Source: Sulfurimonas sp. (GTDB lineage: Bacteria > Campylobacterota > Campylobacteria > Campylobacterales > Sulfurimonadaceae). Taken from it: DNA of 18,358 bases. Position 1 is the first letter of the stretch; every line of letters begins with the position of its first letter. Where the stretch lies: NCBI GenBank assembly GCA_027063295.1, contig JAMORZ010000014.1, positions 1-18,358 of the forward strand, given 5' to 3'. The position numbers were made by a program, and so were the translations under genes. This document shows, in pieces, positions 1 through 7,504 of the stretch. The notes beneath the pieces were generated by a model that was not told the origin of the DNA, did not search any database, and saw nothing but the letters and a program-made list of their open reading frames with translations.

Positions 1-205
1 CCACATAGTTTTGAGCTTGCAGAATTTTTCCAAATCTTTTCTTTGAGCTAAGTTTGAGGTAATTACTACTCTCTTCATGGGCTAAAACAAACTGCTCCAG
101 TTCCAAAAAACTACTCTTTGAAATCTTATGAGCTTTGTTATCATTAAAAGAGCTCTCTTTATAGTATAAAAATTCATACTCTTTAAGGGTTATTTGTTCT
201 GCCAC
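1..205 (-). CDS. mcrC: McrC-like restriction component, N-terminal part only
   Basis: Partial gene: 68 codons from a GTG at 203-205, open to the left edge of the window. The GTG directly follows the TAA of the small ORF upstream, in the same frame. The protein begins with ITLKEYEF and later contains KLSSKKRFGKILQAQNYV. This resembles the N-terminal region of McrC-family proteins, where a basic K-R-x-G-K-x-x-x-A-x-N-Y-V stretch precedes the strand leading to the rest of the fold. In McrBC systems McrC partners the AAA+ GTPase McrB and carries the PD-(D/E)xK nuclease in its C-terminal half, which lies outside this window. Gene order (mcrB first, mcrC next, same strand) supports the call. No good ribosome binding site is visible, so translation probably depends on termination at the adjacent TAA. 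Whether the nuclease half is intact cannot be judged here. Confidence 0.75.
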   Translation of the reverse strand, partial: MAEQITLKEYEFLYYKESSFNDNKAHKISKSSFLELEQFVLAHEESSNYLKLSSKKRFGKILQAQNYV

Positions 206-406
206 TTAAATATCTCTATATGATTCATCTTCAAAATAGTACGATTTTCTACACATCAAGGGGTTACTTTTTAGGAGTTGAAATTTCTCGTTTAGATTTT
301 TTTCAAATTTTTTAACAGTACTTATTTTATCTTGTACAAATCCTACAAGCATTGTTTTTATCACATCTACCAGATTATCTTCAACTTTAAGATTCAATGT
401 TGTCAT
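206..406 (-). CDS. Small ORF resembling a fused antitoxin/ParE-RelE toxin remnant
   Basis: A 66-residue ORF whose ATG overlaps the last 20 bases of mcrB and whose TAA abuts the mcrC start. It has a good ribosome binding site (AAAGGGG, 6 bases before ATG). The first part (MTTLNLKVEDNLVD) looks like the start of small antitoxins paired with ParE/RelE toxins. From about residue 25 it looks like the middle of such a toxin: helical KKFEKNLNEKFQLLKSNP, then CRKSYYFEDESYRDI. Full-length toxins of this kind continue past Y-R-D-(L/I) with about 25 to 30 more residues (a strand around G-Y-T and the C-terminal core), which are missing. I infer an in-frame deletion product of a toxin-antitoxin pair that has lost its activity. 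Alternatively it is a functional small protein or a translational bridge to mcrC. Family assignment is from remembered sequence patterns, not a search. Confidence 0.6.
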   Translation of the reverse strand: MTTLNLKVEDNLVDVIKTMLVGFVQDKISTVKKFEKNLNEKFQLLKSNPLMCRKSYYFEDESYRDI

Positions 407-2084
407 TGCTTACCCCTTTGATGAGTTGTTTATATGCCTCATTAGTAAAATTATCTTTTATATTATACAAAATTTTATCATCTTGAGCATATTCATCTAC
501 TACAGCATCTTTTCCAAAGATATCAGAAGTGCTAAGTGTTTTATTTTCAACAAACCCATCCCCAAGCACAAGTAAAATCTTCTCCCAATCATCATAAAAA
601 TACTCTTGAAGTAGAGGGATAATTTTATTTCCCATTACTGCGTTTAAATCATCTAAACTTGATGCAGAATTTAGTTCCATAAAATAAGCATGACCGATGG
701 TGTGGTCTCTATCGTAGAGGTACTCAACTCTTGCGTTTATCTTCTCTAGAAGTTGAGCTATATCTACACCCTCTACTTTAAAATCTAGCAACTTACTCTC
801 AGGCATCATCTCCACAAACTCAAAACGGCGACGAAGTGCAGTATCTAACAGAGCTATACTTCTGTCAGCTGTATTCATAGTTCCTATGATGTAGAGGTTT
901 TTTGGAACTCCAAACTTCTCATGTGAGTATGAAAGTTGAACCTCTAGGGCTTCAGGGTTTCCTAGTCGTTTAGATGGTTCTATGAGAGTAATGAGTTCTC
1001 CAAAGATTTTAGAGATATTGCCACGATTGATCTCATCTATGATGAGGATGTAATTTTTCTCTTTGTTGTCTTCTATTGTTAAGCTATACTCTATTTCTAA
1101 GTGTTTTACTACTGCTTTATAATACCCCTGCCAATAGCCATCTGGATTTTCATTATAGATATATTTGCCTATTCTCTCTTTTGTCAAAGTACCATTTTGC
1201 TGTAGTTTTTCTCCTGTAAAAAGGGAGAGATTACCATTTGAGTTTACACTTACTTTAAACCTATTATGTTGTGATGCTGTATATAAAATAAGTTCTTCAT
1301 CGGATAAGTCTTCAATAAATTTATGATACACCTCTTCAAAATTTGAACTCTTCATTGCAGTTTTAGATAAACTTTTAAATATCCCATCCTCAACACTATA
1401 AGAGATATTGCCATCCTCACTACTAGCTTTAAGTCCCTCAACAAACTCCTCATACCCATAACTCTGATGAAAAGTTACAAACTCTATCTGTCCAGCGTTT
1501 TTAAGCTCTTCAAATCTTTTCTTTGCGTCTTCCCTATCTTTAGGTACTTCACCATCAATAATTTCTAATGCTCGATTAATGGTGTTATAAGTTTTTCCTG
1601 TTCCTGGAGGGCCAAAGAGGATTTGGTTTAAAGATATACTTGCTATCATAGTGTTTTGATATTTTCCTGCTAATTGATCTACTAATGAAATTTCATTATT
1701 ATGAAATTCATAGAACTTGTTAATTTCATCTTCATATTTTTCATAAATAAGAGCAAATTTCTCTCTAACTGTCTCATCATTGAAATAAGTAACCTCTTCT
1801 CTAAACAAAGCTTTTGTATTTGGTGTTGTATAGATTTTTCGTAAATGATTTTTTAATACTTTTTTATCTCTTGTATTTTTTTCAAGATGCATTTCTAGGT
1901 TAATATGCTCACCTCTTACAACAAATTCATAATGAGTTCCTGCTGCACCTTCTGATGCAGGTGCTTTTGCAGGATATATCTGAAAATATTGTTTGTTTTT
2001 ACTACAATGGGGCTCTCTAATTATTAAACCAAATTCTCTGGCTATTTGATGAAATAATTTTATTTGATGGTCGCTTAGCTGCAT
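387..2084 (-). CDS. mcrB: McrB-type AAA+ GTPase of a modification-dependent restriction system
   Basis: A 565-residue protein. Residues 1 to about 150 form an N-terminal region with no motif I recognise; in this family that part recognises modified DNA and is highly variable. The AAA+ core follows: Walker A GPPGTGKT at 158-165, the family's FVTFHQSYGYEEFVEGL stretch at 202-218, Walker B IIDEINRGN at 348-356, sensor 1 GTMNTADRS at 401-409, and arginines in RRRF at 418-421. The DEINRGN and NTADRS signatures are typical of McrB, where the nucleotide is GTP rather than ATP. The start at 2084 has a strong ribosome binding site (AAGGA) and lies 12 bases after the formate dehydrogenase stop, so it probably shares that transcript. 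With mcrC downstream, the expected role is cleavage of foreign modified DNA. The specific modification cannot be told from sequence. Confidence 0.88.
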   Translation of the reverse strand: MQLSDHQIKLFHQIAREFGLIIREPHCSKNKQYFQIYPAKAPASEGAAGTHYEFVVRGEHINLEMHLEKNTRDKKVLKNHLRKIYTTPNTKALFREEVTYFNDETVREKFALIYEKYEDEINKFYEFHNNEISLVDQLAGKYQNTMIASISLNQILFGPPGTGKTYNTINRALEIIDGEVPKDREDAKKRFEELKNAGQIEFVTFHQSYGYEEFVEGLKASSEDGNISYSVEDGIFKSLSKTAMKSSNFEEVYHKFIEDLSDEELILYTASQHNRFKVSVNSNGNLSLFTGEKLQQNGTLTKERIGKYIYNENPDGYWQGYYKAVVKHLEIEYSLTIEDNKEKNYILIIDEINRGNISKIFGELITLIEPSKRLGNPEALEVQLSYSHEKFGVPKNLYIIGTMNTADRSIALLDTALRRRFEFVEMMPESKLLDFKVEGVDIAQLLEKINARVEYLYDRDHTIGHAYFMELNSASSLDDLNAVMGNKIIPLLQEYFYDDWEKILLVLGDGFVENKTLSTSDIFGKDAVVDEYAQDDKILYNIKDNFTNEAYKQLIKGVSNDNIES

Positions 2085-2096
2085 CTATTTCCTTAT

Positions 2097-4166
2097 CTAA
2101 CAACAAACCACCTCAACCTTCACACTCTTAAACGCAGCAGTGAGGATCACTTCATCTCTTGCATCTCCAAAGAGGGCGTTGATTTTACTTTTGGCATGGT
2201 GGAAAGTGACAAAGAGTGTTTTTGGTTGCACTTTCTCTGTTACTTTTATGGTAAGTGGTGTACTCTCTCCATATTCACTTTTGAGTATCACCTTCTCACT
2301 TCCAAATGCAGCAGCATCTGCTTCACTTACAAGCAAGATATCTTCAGGGTATCTATCATTGAGTTTTTGGCTGCGTTTTGTTTGGGCTGCATTGTTGTAG
2401 TGAGCGAGTGTGCGACCTGTACTTAGGTAGTAGCCTGTGAGTTTCTTGACTTTGAGCTCTTGCACCATCCCTCTGAGTTTGTACTGATGGTAGTGAAAAT
2501 GTCCTAGTCCATCATCTGTTCTAAAGTCAAGTTGATGAAGTATCGGTGTATCTTCGGTGTGCACAGGCCACTGAAGACCACGTTTTCTGTGCTTTTCAAG
2601 TCTATGATAATCAGCCCCGCTAAAACGTCTGTAAGCAACTCGTTGCACCTCTTGCCACACCTCTTTAGAAGATGCATAGTTATAATCCCCACCCATCTTG
2701 TTATCAAGCATTTGCAACACTTCCCAGTCATCTGGCAAGTCAGACTTTACAAGTGGTTGGCTCAGATGCAGACGACGCATTGCGTTTACATAGACACCTG
2801 TTTTCTCATAAGCAGATTTCACCCCTACAACTATGTCGGCTCTTTGTGCCACATCTGTCATAAAAAGCTCTTGGACAAACAAAAGCTCCAGCTCCTCAAA
2901 AGCTTTATCTATTTTGTTTAGGTTTGGATGAATATGCGTAATATCTTCACCAATGTTTAGCACAGCTTTGAGTCTGCCCTCTAGCATCTCATCTACAAGT
3001 TGTGGTGTCATAAGCCCCACCTCTTTTGGTGTCTGATAATCAGGGTCGTAGTATGGAAGCATCCCCATATCACAAGTTCCTTGTACATTGTTTTGCCCAC
3101 GAAGTGGCATAAGACCAGCTCCACTTTTACCAATGTTACCTGTCATAAGTGCAAGATGTACCATCGCCATAACAGCATAGCTTCCATCAAGATGCTCAGT
3201 GATTCCCAGTCCCCAAAATATCATCGATTTTTTAAGTGCATACTCACGGGCAACTTTACGGATGTTTTTTGCTAAATCTTCATACCCTTCCATATCTTTG
3301 TAAAAGTCTGGGTTTGCATAAGGGTCGTTAAGGATTTTTTCTTTGAACTCTGCAAAACCTGCTGTTCTATCCTCTATGAAGCTCTCATCATAAAGCTCTT
3401 CATCGATGATAACATACGCCAACATATTGAGAGTGAGAAGATTTGCTTCATGAGGGAGTATCATCTTATACTTGGCAAAACGGTGCAGTTTTATCTCACG
3501 CACATCAAACACAGCCAGGTTATCATGCTCACGTGCTACATCTATCATACGGTTTGCAATGATTGGGTGTGCTTCGGTTGTGTTTGAGCCTATCACTATC
3601 ATAAATTCACAGTTGTAGATATCGTTGTATGGGTTGGTCGCTGCACCCTCTCCGATGGTTACACGCATCCCTGAGAGTGATGGGGAGTGGCATACTCTGG
3701 CACAGTTATCAACATGGGGAGAGTTGAGTGTATGGCGGGTGAACTTTTGAAACAAGTAAGAGCTCTCACAGGAGGTTCTAGCTCCCCCTATCGAAGCAAC
3801 TGCTTTTCTACCATGGTTTTGTTGGATCTCTTTGAGCTTCATACTACATGCTGTTGTTGCAGCATCTAAGTCACACTCATACCAAGTTGCATCAAACTCT
3901 ACCAAAGAGGACAAAATAGCCTCTTTGATAGCAGGATTTTTCTCTAAAAAAGATTTTTTTATACGGGGAGTTTTAAGCCTGTTTGTATCGCCTACAAAAT
4001 CAAACCCATATTTCCCTTTAACACAAAGTTTTCCTTGAGAAACCACTCCATCGGGATGTGCAAAGATTTTTACTATCTTGTTCTCTTTTGTATCGACATC
4101 AGCAGCGATGTCACACCCCACACCACAGTATGTACAAACACTGTCTATTGTTGTTATATTTTCCAT
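2097..4166 (-). CDS. fdhF: Formate dehydrogenase alpha subunit, FdhF-type, cysteine at Mo site
   Basis: A 689-residue molybdenum or tungsten bis-MGD oxidoreductase, close to E. coli FdhF (715 residues) in length. Four cysteines bind the N-terminal [4Fe-4S] cluster: C11, C14, C18 (CTYCGVGC) and C48, followed by the electron-relay lysine K50. The active-site block reads NCARVCHSPS. C159 (codon TGC) stands where FdhF has selenocysteine, and H160 matches its catalytic histidine. RGQNNVQGTCDMG supplies the conserved arginine, which favours formate dehydrogenase over nitrate reductase. No signal peptide or twin-arginine motif is present, so the enzyme is cytoplasmic. It oxidises formate to CO2, or could reduce CO2. 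No iron-sulfur or cytochrome partner is encoded nearby, so its electron acceptor is unknown. Upstream are two YedE-type proteins; moeA lies elsewhere in the window. The protein ends unusually in two cysteines. Confidence 0.85.
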   Translation of the reverse strand: MENITTIDSVCTYCGVGCDIAADVDTKENKIVKIFAHPDGVVSQGKLCVKGKYGFDFVGDTNRLKTPRIKKSFLEKNPAIKEAILSSLVEFDATWYECDLDAATTACSMKLKEIQQNHGRKAVASIGGARTSCESSYLFQKFTRHTLNSPHVDNCARVCHSPSLSGMRVTIGEGAATNPYNDIYNCEFMIVIGSNTTEAHPIIANRMIDVAREHDNLAVFDVREIKLHRFAKYKMILPHEANLLTLNMLAYVIIDEELYDESFIEDRTAGFAEFKEKILNDPYANPDFYKDMEGYEDLAKNIRKVAREYALKKSMIFWGLGITEHLDGSYAVMAMVHLALMTGNIGKSGAGLMPLRGQNNVQGTCDMGMLPYYDPDYQTPKEVGLMTPQLVDEMLEGRLKAVLNIGEDITHIHPNLNKIDKAFEELELLFVQELFMTDVAQRADIVVGVKSAYEKTGVYVNAMRRLHLSQPLVKSDLPDDWEVLQMLDNKMGGDYNYASSKEVWQEVQRVAYRRFSGADYHRLEKHRKRGLQWPVHTEDTPILHQLDFRTDDGLGHFHYHQYKLRGMVQELKVKKLTGYYLSTGRTLAHYNNAAQTKRSQKLNDRYPEDILLVSEADAAAFGSEKVILKSEYGESTPLTIKVTEKVQPKTLFVTFHHAKSKINALFGDARDEVILTAAFKSVKVEVVCC

Positions 4167-4171
4167 AGTAA

Positions 4172-4200
4172 AAACCCCATACTTTTAGTTGATGGAGTTT
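4172..4200 (-). promoter_or_regulatory. Hairpin immediately upstream of fdhF start (attenuator or RBS-sequestering)
   Basis: On the minus strand AAACTCCAT pairs with ATGGGGTTT (9 pairs, one G-U) around an 11-base loop. The 3' arm runs into TTTTT, ending five bases before the fdhF ATG at 4166. It has the shape of a weak intrinsic terminator, yet there is no space for a promoter after it. The only Shine-Dalgarno-like run (GGGG) for fdhF lies in the 3' arm. It may therefore reduce read-through from the YedE genes or mask the ribosome binding site. The pairing is seen; the function is inferred. Confidence 0.45.
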
Positions 4201-4237
4201 ACACTTTTCTCTCTTAAAAATCATGTAAAGGGATAGA

Positions 4238-4927
4238 CTATTTTATAACCTTAAACTCTTCACGGTTTTGAGCTGCATCTGTATCTGGTCTATCTGCATC
4301 ATCAAGTTTCTCTAAGTCTGCTTCATCAAAAAGCTCCATCTTTGGAATCTTAATCGCGATAACAATAAGAACAATACCAAAAAGAAGTACAAAGATCGAG
4401 CTAAAATCACCACCAACACTCTCTAATGTTCCCTTACCATAGCTCTCACCCATAAGTGGCTTGAAAAATGGATCATAAAACTTAGTAAATACATACCCAC
4501 CAAATAATCCACCTATTGCACCTACAAGTACATCAATCCTACCCTCTGCAATAGATATCGGCCCTGTTCCTGGGCATTTTCCCATGATAGCCATAGCAAC
4601 GCCAAAGATGATCCCACCAATGATAAGTCCTGAGAGCATAAGTGGCTTAACATGATAACTCGCCCACCCCATCTTAATCTCAAAATAAAGAACTATACTT
4701 GTGATACCAATCGCCAAAAAGAGCATCTTTGGCACAATAGTATCTTTAAGCATTGCAAAACCAGCGATTTTTTCAAACTTGTCAACACGAGCATACTGGA
4801 TAATTCCACCAAAAAAGATACCGATGATAAAAACCATCACCAAAGAACCATGCTCTTGAGACTGTACAATCTCAAACATCTCAGAAGTTCTTGCAACTAC
4901 AGAACTTATGTACTCACTAAAACTCAT
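4238..4927 (-). CDS. YeeE/YedE family membrane protein, second half-size unit
   Basis: A 229-residue membrane protein with about five hydrophobic segments (around 29-45, 67-82, 97-116, 133-148 and 177-195) and a charged, acidic cytoplasmic-looking tail after residue 200. The motif AIMGKCPGTGP with C118 is the conserved cysteine signature of the YeeE/YedE family, whose members move sulfur compounds (thiosulfate in TsuA) or are linked to selenium supply. The ATG overlaps the stop of the preceding YedE gene by four bases (ATGA), so the two are translationally coupled and probably form one two-part transporter. In Campylobacter jejuni a protein of this family, FdhT, is needed for selenium-dependent formate dehydrogenase biogenesis. 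The position just upstream of fdhF suggests a related role in cofactor maturation, but the substrate here is not shown by sequence. Confidence 0.8.
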   Translation of the reverse strand: MSFSEYISSVVARTSEMFEIVQSQEHGSLVMVFIIGIFFGGIIQYARVDKFEKIAGFAMLKDTIVPKMLFLAIGITSIVLYFEIKMGWASYHVKPLMLSGLIIGGIIFGVAMAIMGKCPGTGPISIAEGRIDVLVGAIGGLFGGYVFTKFYDPFFKPLMGESYGKGTLESVGGDFSSIFVLLFGIVLIVIAIKIPKMELFDEADLEKLDDADRPDTDAAQNREEFKVIK

Positions 4928-5433
4928 TTTGATTCCCCCTCATTATAGAAAAATTTTCCAGTAACGACAAGCGAGACTAAAACTACACCGCCAAATATCA
5001 TAGAACTAAACGCAGTTTGACTCATCCCTGAGAGGAAATGTCCCGATGTACATCCACCAGCTAAACGTGCTCCCACAATGAGTAAAAAACCAGAGATAAA
5101 ACTCCAGATGAGACGAGATGCTACTGAGTTGTTTTTATATGTTTTCCACCCTGTTGGAAGTACACTGATACGGAAAGTTTTTGTCACAAATACCGCTGTG
5201 AAAAAACCACCAACCAAGCTTCCCAAAAGCATCACACCTTCCCAGGCTCCAGCTTTTTGAACATGTTGAAGATAGGGATACTCTTCTGGATCCATACCAA
5301 AAAGAATCCCTGCATAATAAGGAACATAGGTAGATGCACCAAGTGGTCTATTTGCCCCAAAAATTGAGAAAGTAAATAAAAGTAAAAGTGCCATCAAAAT
5401 GCCACCAAGCCACCACGGTAATCTTCTTTTCAT
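4924..5433 (-). CDS. YeeE/YedE family membrane protein, first half-size unit
   Basis: A 169-residue membrane protein with hydrophobic segments at about 8-26, 66-84, 108-124 and 135-155. The signature GARLAGGCTSGH (121-132, C128) is the other conserved cysteine motif of YeeE/YedE proteins. Full-length family members such as TsuA carry both halves in one chain of about 350 residues; here they are separate overlapping genes. I chose the ATG at 5433 because AAGGA sits 6 bases upstream; an in-frame TTG at 5451 lies before that ribosome binding site and is unlikely. It is the first gene of the transcript that continues into the second YedE half and then fdhF. Likely role: import of a sulfur (or selenium) species across the inner membrane, inferred from family and context. 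Confidence 0.8.
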   Translation of the reverse strand: MKRRLPWWLGGILMALLLLFTFSIFGANRPLGASTYVPYYAGILFGMDPEEYPYLQHVQKAGAWEGVMLLGSLVGGFFTAVFVTKTFRISVLPTGWKTYKNNSVASRLIWSFISGFLLIVGARLAGGCTSGHFLSGMSQTAFSSMIFGGVVLVSLVVTGKFFYNEGESK

Positions 5434-5462
5434 GATTTTCCTTATGATCAAAATTTGACGCG

Positions 5463-5468
5463 ATTATA
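5463..5468 (-). promoter_or_regulatory. Promoter -10 box for the yedE-yedE-fdhF transcript
   Basis: A perfect TATAAT preceded by ATG, 29 bases before the ATG at 5433. AT-rich sequence with T-runs lies upstream, as is usual for sigma-70 promoters in this phylum, which often lack a clear -35 box. Predicted transcript start is around 5456. Confidence 0.6.
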
Positions 5469-5503
5469 CATAAAATTTGAAACAATAAGGAAACAAAAAT
5501 AAA

Positions 5504-6235
5504 TTAGGAAAGTTGAAAAACGATTTTCTCTTTCAAAGATCTGGGTAAAAAATTTATAAATTTAATAAGTAGATAAAATCTTAGTGGAAAAGGGTAAAAA
5601 TACTTTTTTTTCTCTATCGCTTTTTTGATTTTTGCCACACCCTCTTGTGTACTCATCAAAAAAGGCATATAAAAATCATTTTTATCCGTAAGCTCACTTT
5701 TTATAAAACCTGGCAAGATTGTAAAAACTTCTATCCCTTTTGATCTGTACTTATAGTATAACCCCTCTGCATAAGCATTGAGAGCTCTTTTTGAAGAGCT
5801 ATATACTTCAGATCCTGGGATAGATAAAAGTGATGCAAGTGATGAGATAAATACTATTGTAGCACTTGAATGCTTTTCAAATTTAGGGAGTAACACCTCT
5901 AGTATTGCATGATTTGCGAGGAGATTTACATTGTAGAGTTTTACAAACTCATCTATTGGTGTTGTATCATAACTTTGCCCTAAAGCGATGCCAGCATTAA
6001 GTATAACCATATCAAGATTCTCTATCTTTTGTAGTTTCTGCTGAGTAGCTTTAAAATCTGTCACATCAGCAACAATAATATCTATATCTTGACATTTTTC
6101 AAAAAGTTCTTTTCTTAAGGAGTAAAGCTTATCTTCCCTTCTGGCAAGAAGGACAAGATGGTTTTGGGTAGAGGCATACTGACGAGCAAGTTCGGCACCA
6201 AGACCACTACTTGCTCCAGTAATAAGGATCTTCAT
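5504..6235 (-). CDS. Short-chain dehydrogenase/reductase (SDR), classical type
   Basis: A 243-residue oxidoreductase of the classical SDR fold. The cofactor-binding motif TGASSGLG is at 6-13, and arginines follow the second strand (ARRE, 31-34), which favours NADP(H). The structural NAG motif is at 80-82, with N104, serine at ISS (131-132) and YSSSK with Y145 and K149 forming the catalytic set. The C-terminal stretch rich in F, Y and L with KKYFYPFPLRFYLL resembles SDRs that contact membranes or hydrophobic substrates. Its ATG lies 6 bases after the hom stop with no clear ribosome binding site, so it is probably coupled to hom. The substrate cannot be predicted; a role in threonine synthesis is not implied by position alone. 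Confidence 0.85.
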   Translation of the reverse strand: MKILITGASSGLGAELARQYASTQNHLVLLARREDKLYSLRKELFEKCQDIDIIVADVTDFKATQQKLQKIENLDMVILNAGIALGQSYDTTPIDEFVKLYNVNLLANHAILEVLLPKFEKHSSATIVFISSLASLLSIPGSEVYSSSKRALNAYAEGLYYKYRSKGIEVFTILPGFIKSELTDKNDFYMPFLMSTQEGVAKIKKAIEKKKYFYPFPLRFYLLIKFINFLPRSLKEKIVFQLS

Positions 6236-6241
6236 TAAAAA

Positions 6242-7504
6242 CTATACAATCCTGATCATCACAGGTGTTGCGTTTACAAAGTCAAGTGCTTCAAGCTCAC
6301 TCATCATCGCTTGGATATCACTCTCGCGAGCTATATGTGTAGAGATAAGAAGATTTGCCGAAGAGTTTTCACTTGGGCGTTGTAACATTGTCTCTATGGA
6401 GATAGCGTGCGCTTCAAAGATTTTTGTAAGTTTTGCTAAAACGCCAGCTTTGTCTGAAACATTAACACGCAGGTAGTATTTAGACTCTATGTTTGCTGTT
6501 GGTTTGAGTGTGAGTTGACTTCCCTCCATTGGACGGTTAAACCCTAACATTGGAGTAGATTTTCCACTTCTTGCGATATCGATAATATTTGCAACTACAG
6601 CTGAAGCTGTTGCATCTCCACCAGCGCCAGGACCATAATAGAGTGTCTCACCCACTTTGTCACCCACAACACTGATTGCATTCATCACACCATCAATCTT
6701 AGCAATCATCTCCTCTTTTTTAATCAGACAAGCATGAACACGAAGTTCTACTTCATTGCCATCTTTTTTTGCAATCCCTAAGAGTTTGATAGCATATCCA
6801 AACTCTTTTGCAAACGCAATATCTTCACTTCTTACTTTATCTATCCCCTCAATGAGAATATCTTCAGGTTTTGCATCGATTCCATAAGCGATAGATGCTA
6901 AGATGAGAAGTTTGTGAGCAGCATCAAATCCACCAACATCAAAAGTTGGATCAGCTTCAGCATAACCAAGCTCTTGAGCCTCTTTGAGGATAGCGTCATA
7001 ACTTACACCCTCATCACTCATCTTTGTCATCATGTAGTTACAAGTACCATTCATGATCCCCATAATCGACTCAATGTGGTTTGCCGAGAGTCCATCACGA
7101 AGTGCATTGATGATAGGAATCCCACCAGCAACACTCGCTTCATACTCAAATGCTTTTGTCCCTGCGATATCTTGAAGCTCATAGCGATGGTAAGCTAAAA
7201 GTGCTTTGTTTGCAGTAACTACAGCTTTGCCAGATTCAAGTGCACGTTTTACTACTTCAAAAGGCTCCTCTACTCCACCCATAAGCTCTACGACAATTTC
7301 GATCTCATCATCGTTTAAAATATCATCTACATTATCAGTAAGTGTGATATCTACTCCACGATCTTTTGAGAGGTTTTTTACCACTCCACTCTTTGCGACA
7401 ATATCAACACCAGCACGAGCAGAGATCACATCTGCGTTTTCTTTGAGTATGTTTGCAACACTCGCCCCAACAGTTCCTACACCGATAATTCCAACTTTAA
7501 CCAT
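6242..7504 (-). CDS. hom: Homoserine dehydrogenase with C-terminal ACT domain
   Basis: A 420-residue enzyme that reduces aspartate semialdehyde to L-homoserine with NAD(P)H, the branch step to threonine and methionine. The Rossmann motif VGIIGVGTVG is at the N-terminus. The central catalytic region contains TANKALLA, YEASVAGGIPII, MNGTCNYM, and ADPTFDVGGFDAAHKLLIL with the acidic and lysine residues conserved in the family. The last 75 or so residues form an ACT domain (YYLRVNVSDKAGVLAKL), normally the site of threonine feedback control. It is a monofunctional enzyme with no aspartokinase fusion. Its ATG overlaps the last base of the aminotransferase stop (TAATG), so both are translated together. 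The ribosome binding site would lie in the aminotransferase 3' end. Confidence 0.95.
   Translation of the reverse strand: MVKVGIIGVGTVGASVANILKENADVISARAGVDIVAKSGVVKNLSKDRGVDITLTDNVDDILNDDEIEIVVELMGGVEEPFEVVKRALESGKAVVTANKALLAYHRYELQDIAGTKAFEYEASVAGGIPIINALRDGLSANHIESIMGIMNGTCNYMMTKMSDEGVSYDAILKEAQELGYAEADPTFDVGGFDAAHKLLILASIAYGIDAKPEDILIEGIDKVRSEDIAFAKEFGYAIKLLGIAKKDGNEVELRVHACLIKKEEMIAKIDGVMNAISVVGDKVGETLYYGPGAGGDATASAVVANIIDIARSGKSTPMLGFNRPMEGSQLTLKPTANIESKYYLRVNVSDKAGVLAKLTKIFEAHAISIETMLQRPSENSSANLLISTHIARESDIQAMMSELEALDFVNATPVMIRIV

Noticed and set aside
2097..4166. Periplasmic nitrate reductase NapA as an alternative identity
   Set aside because: No twin-arginine signal is present, and the NCARVCH and RGQNNVQG motifs with histidine after the Mo cysteine fit formate dehydrogenase.
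2140..4217. Several plus-strand ORFs of 60-129 codons opposite the formate dehydrogenase gene
   Set aside because: They lack ribosome binding sites and family-like sequence. The minus strand encodes a complete, motif-rich enzyme over the same bases, so these are antisense shadows.
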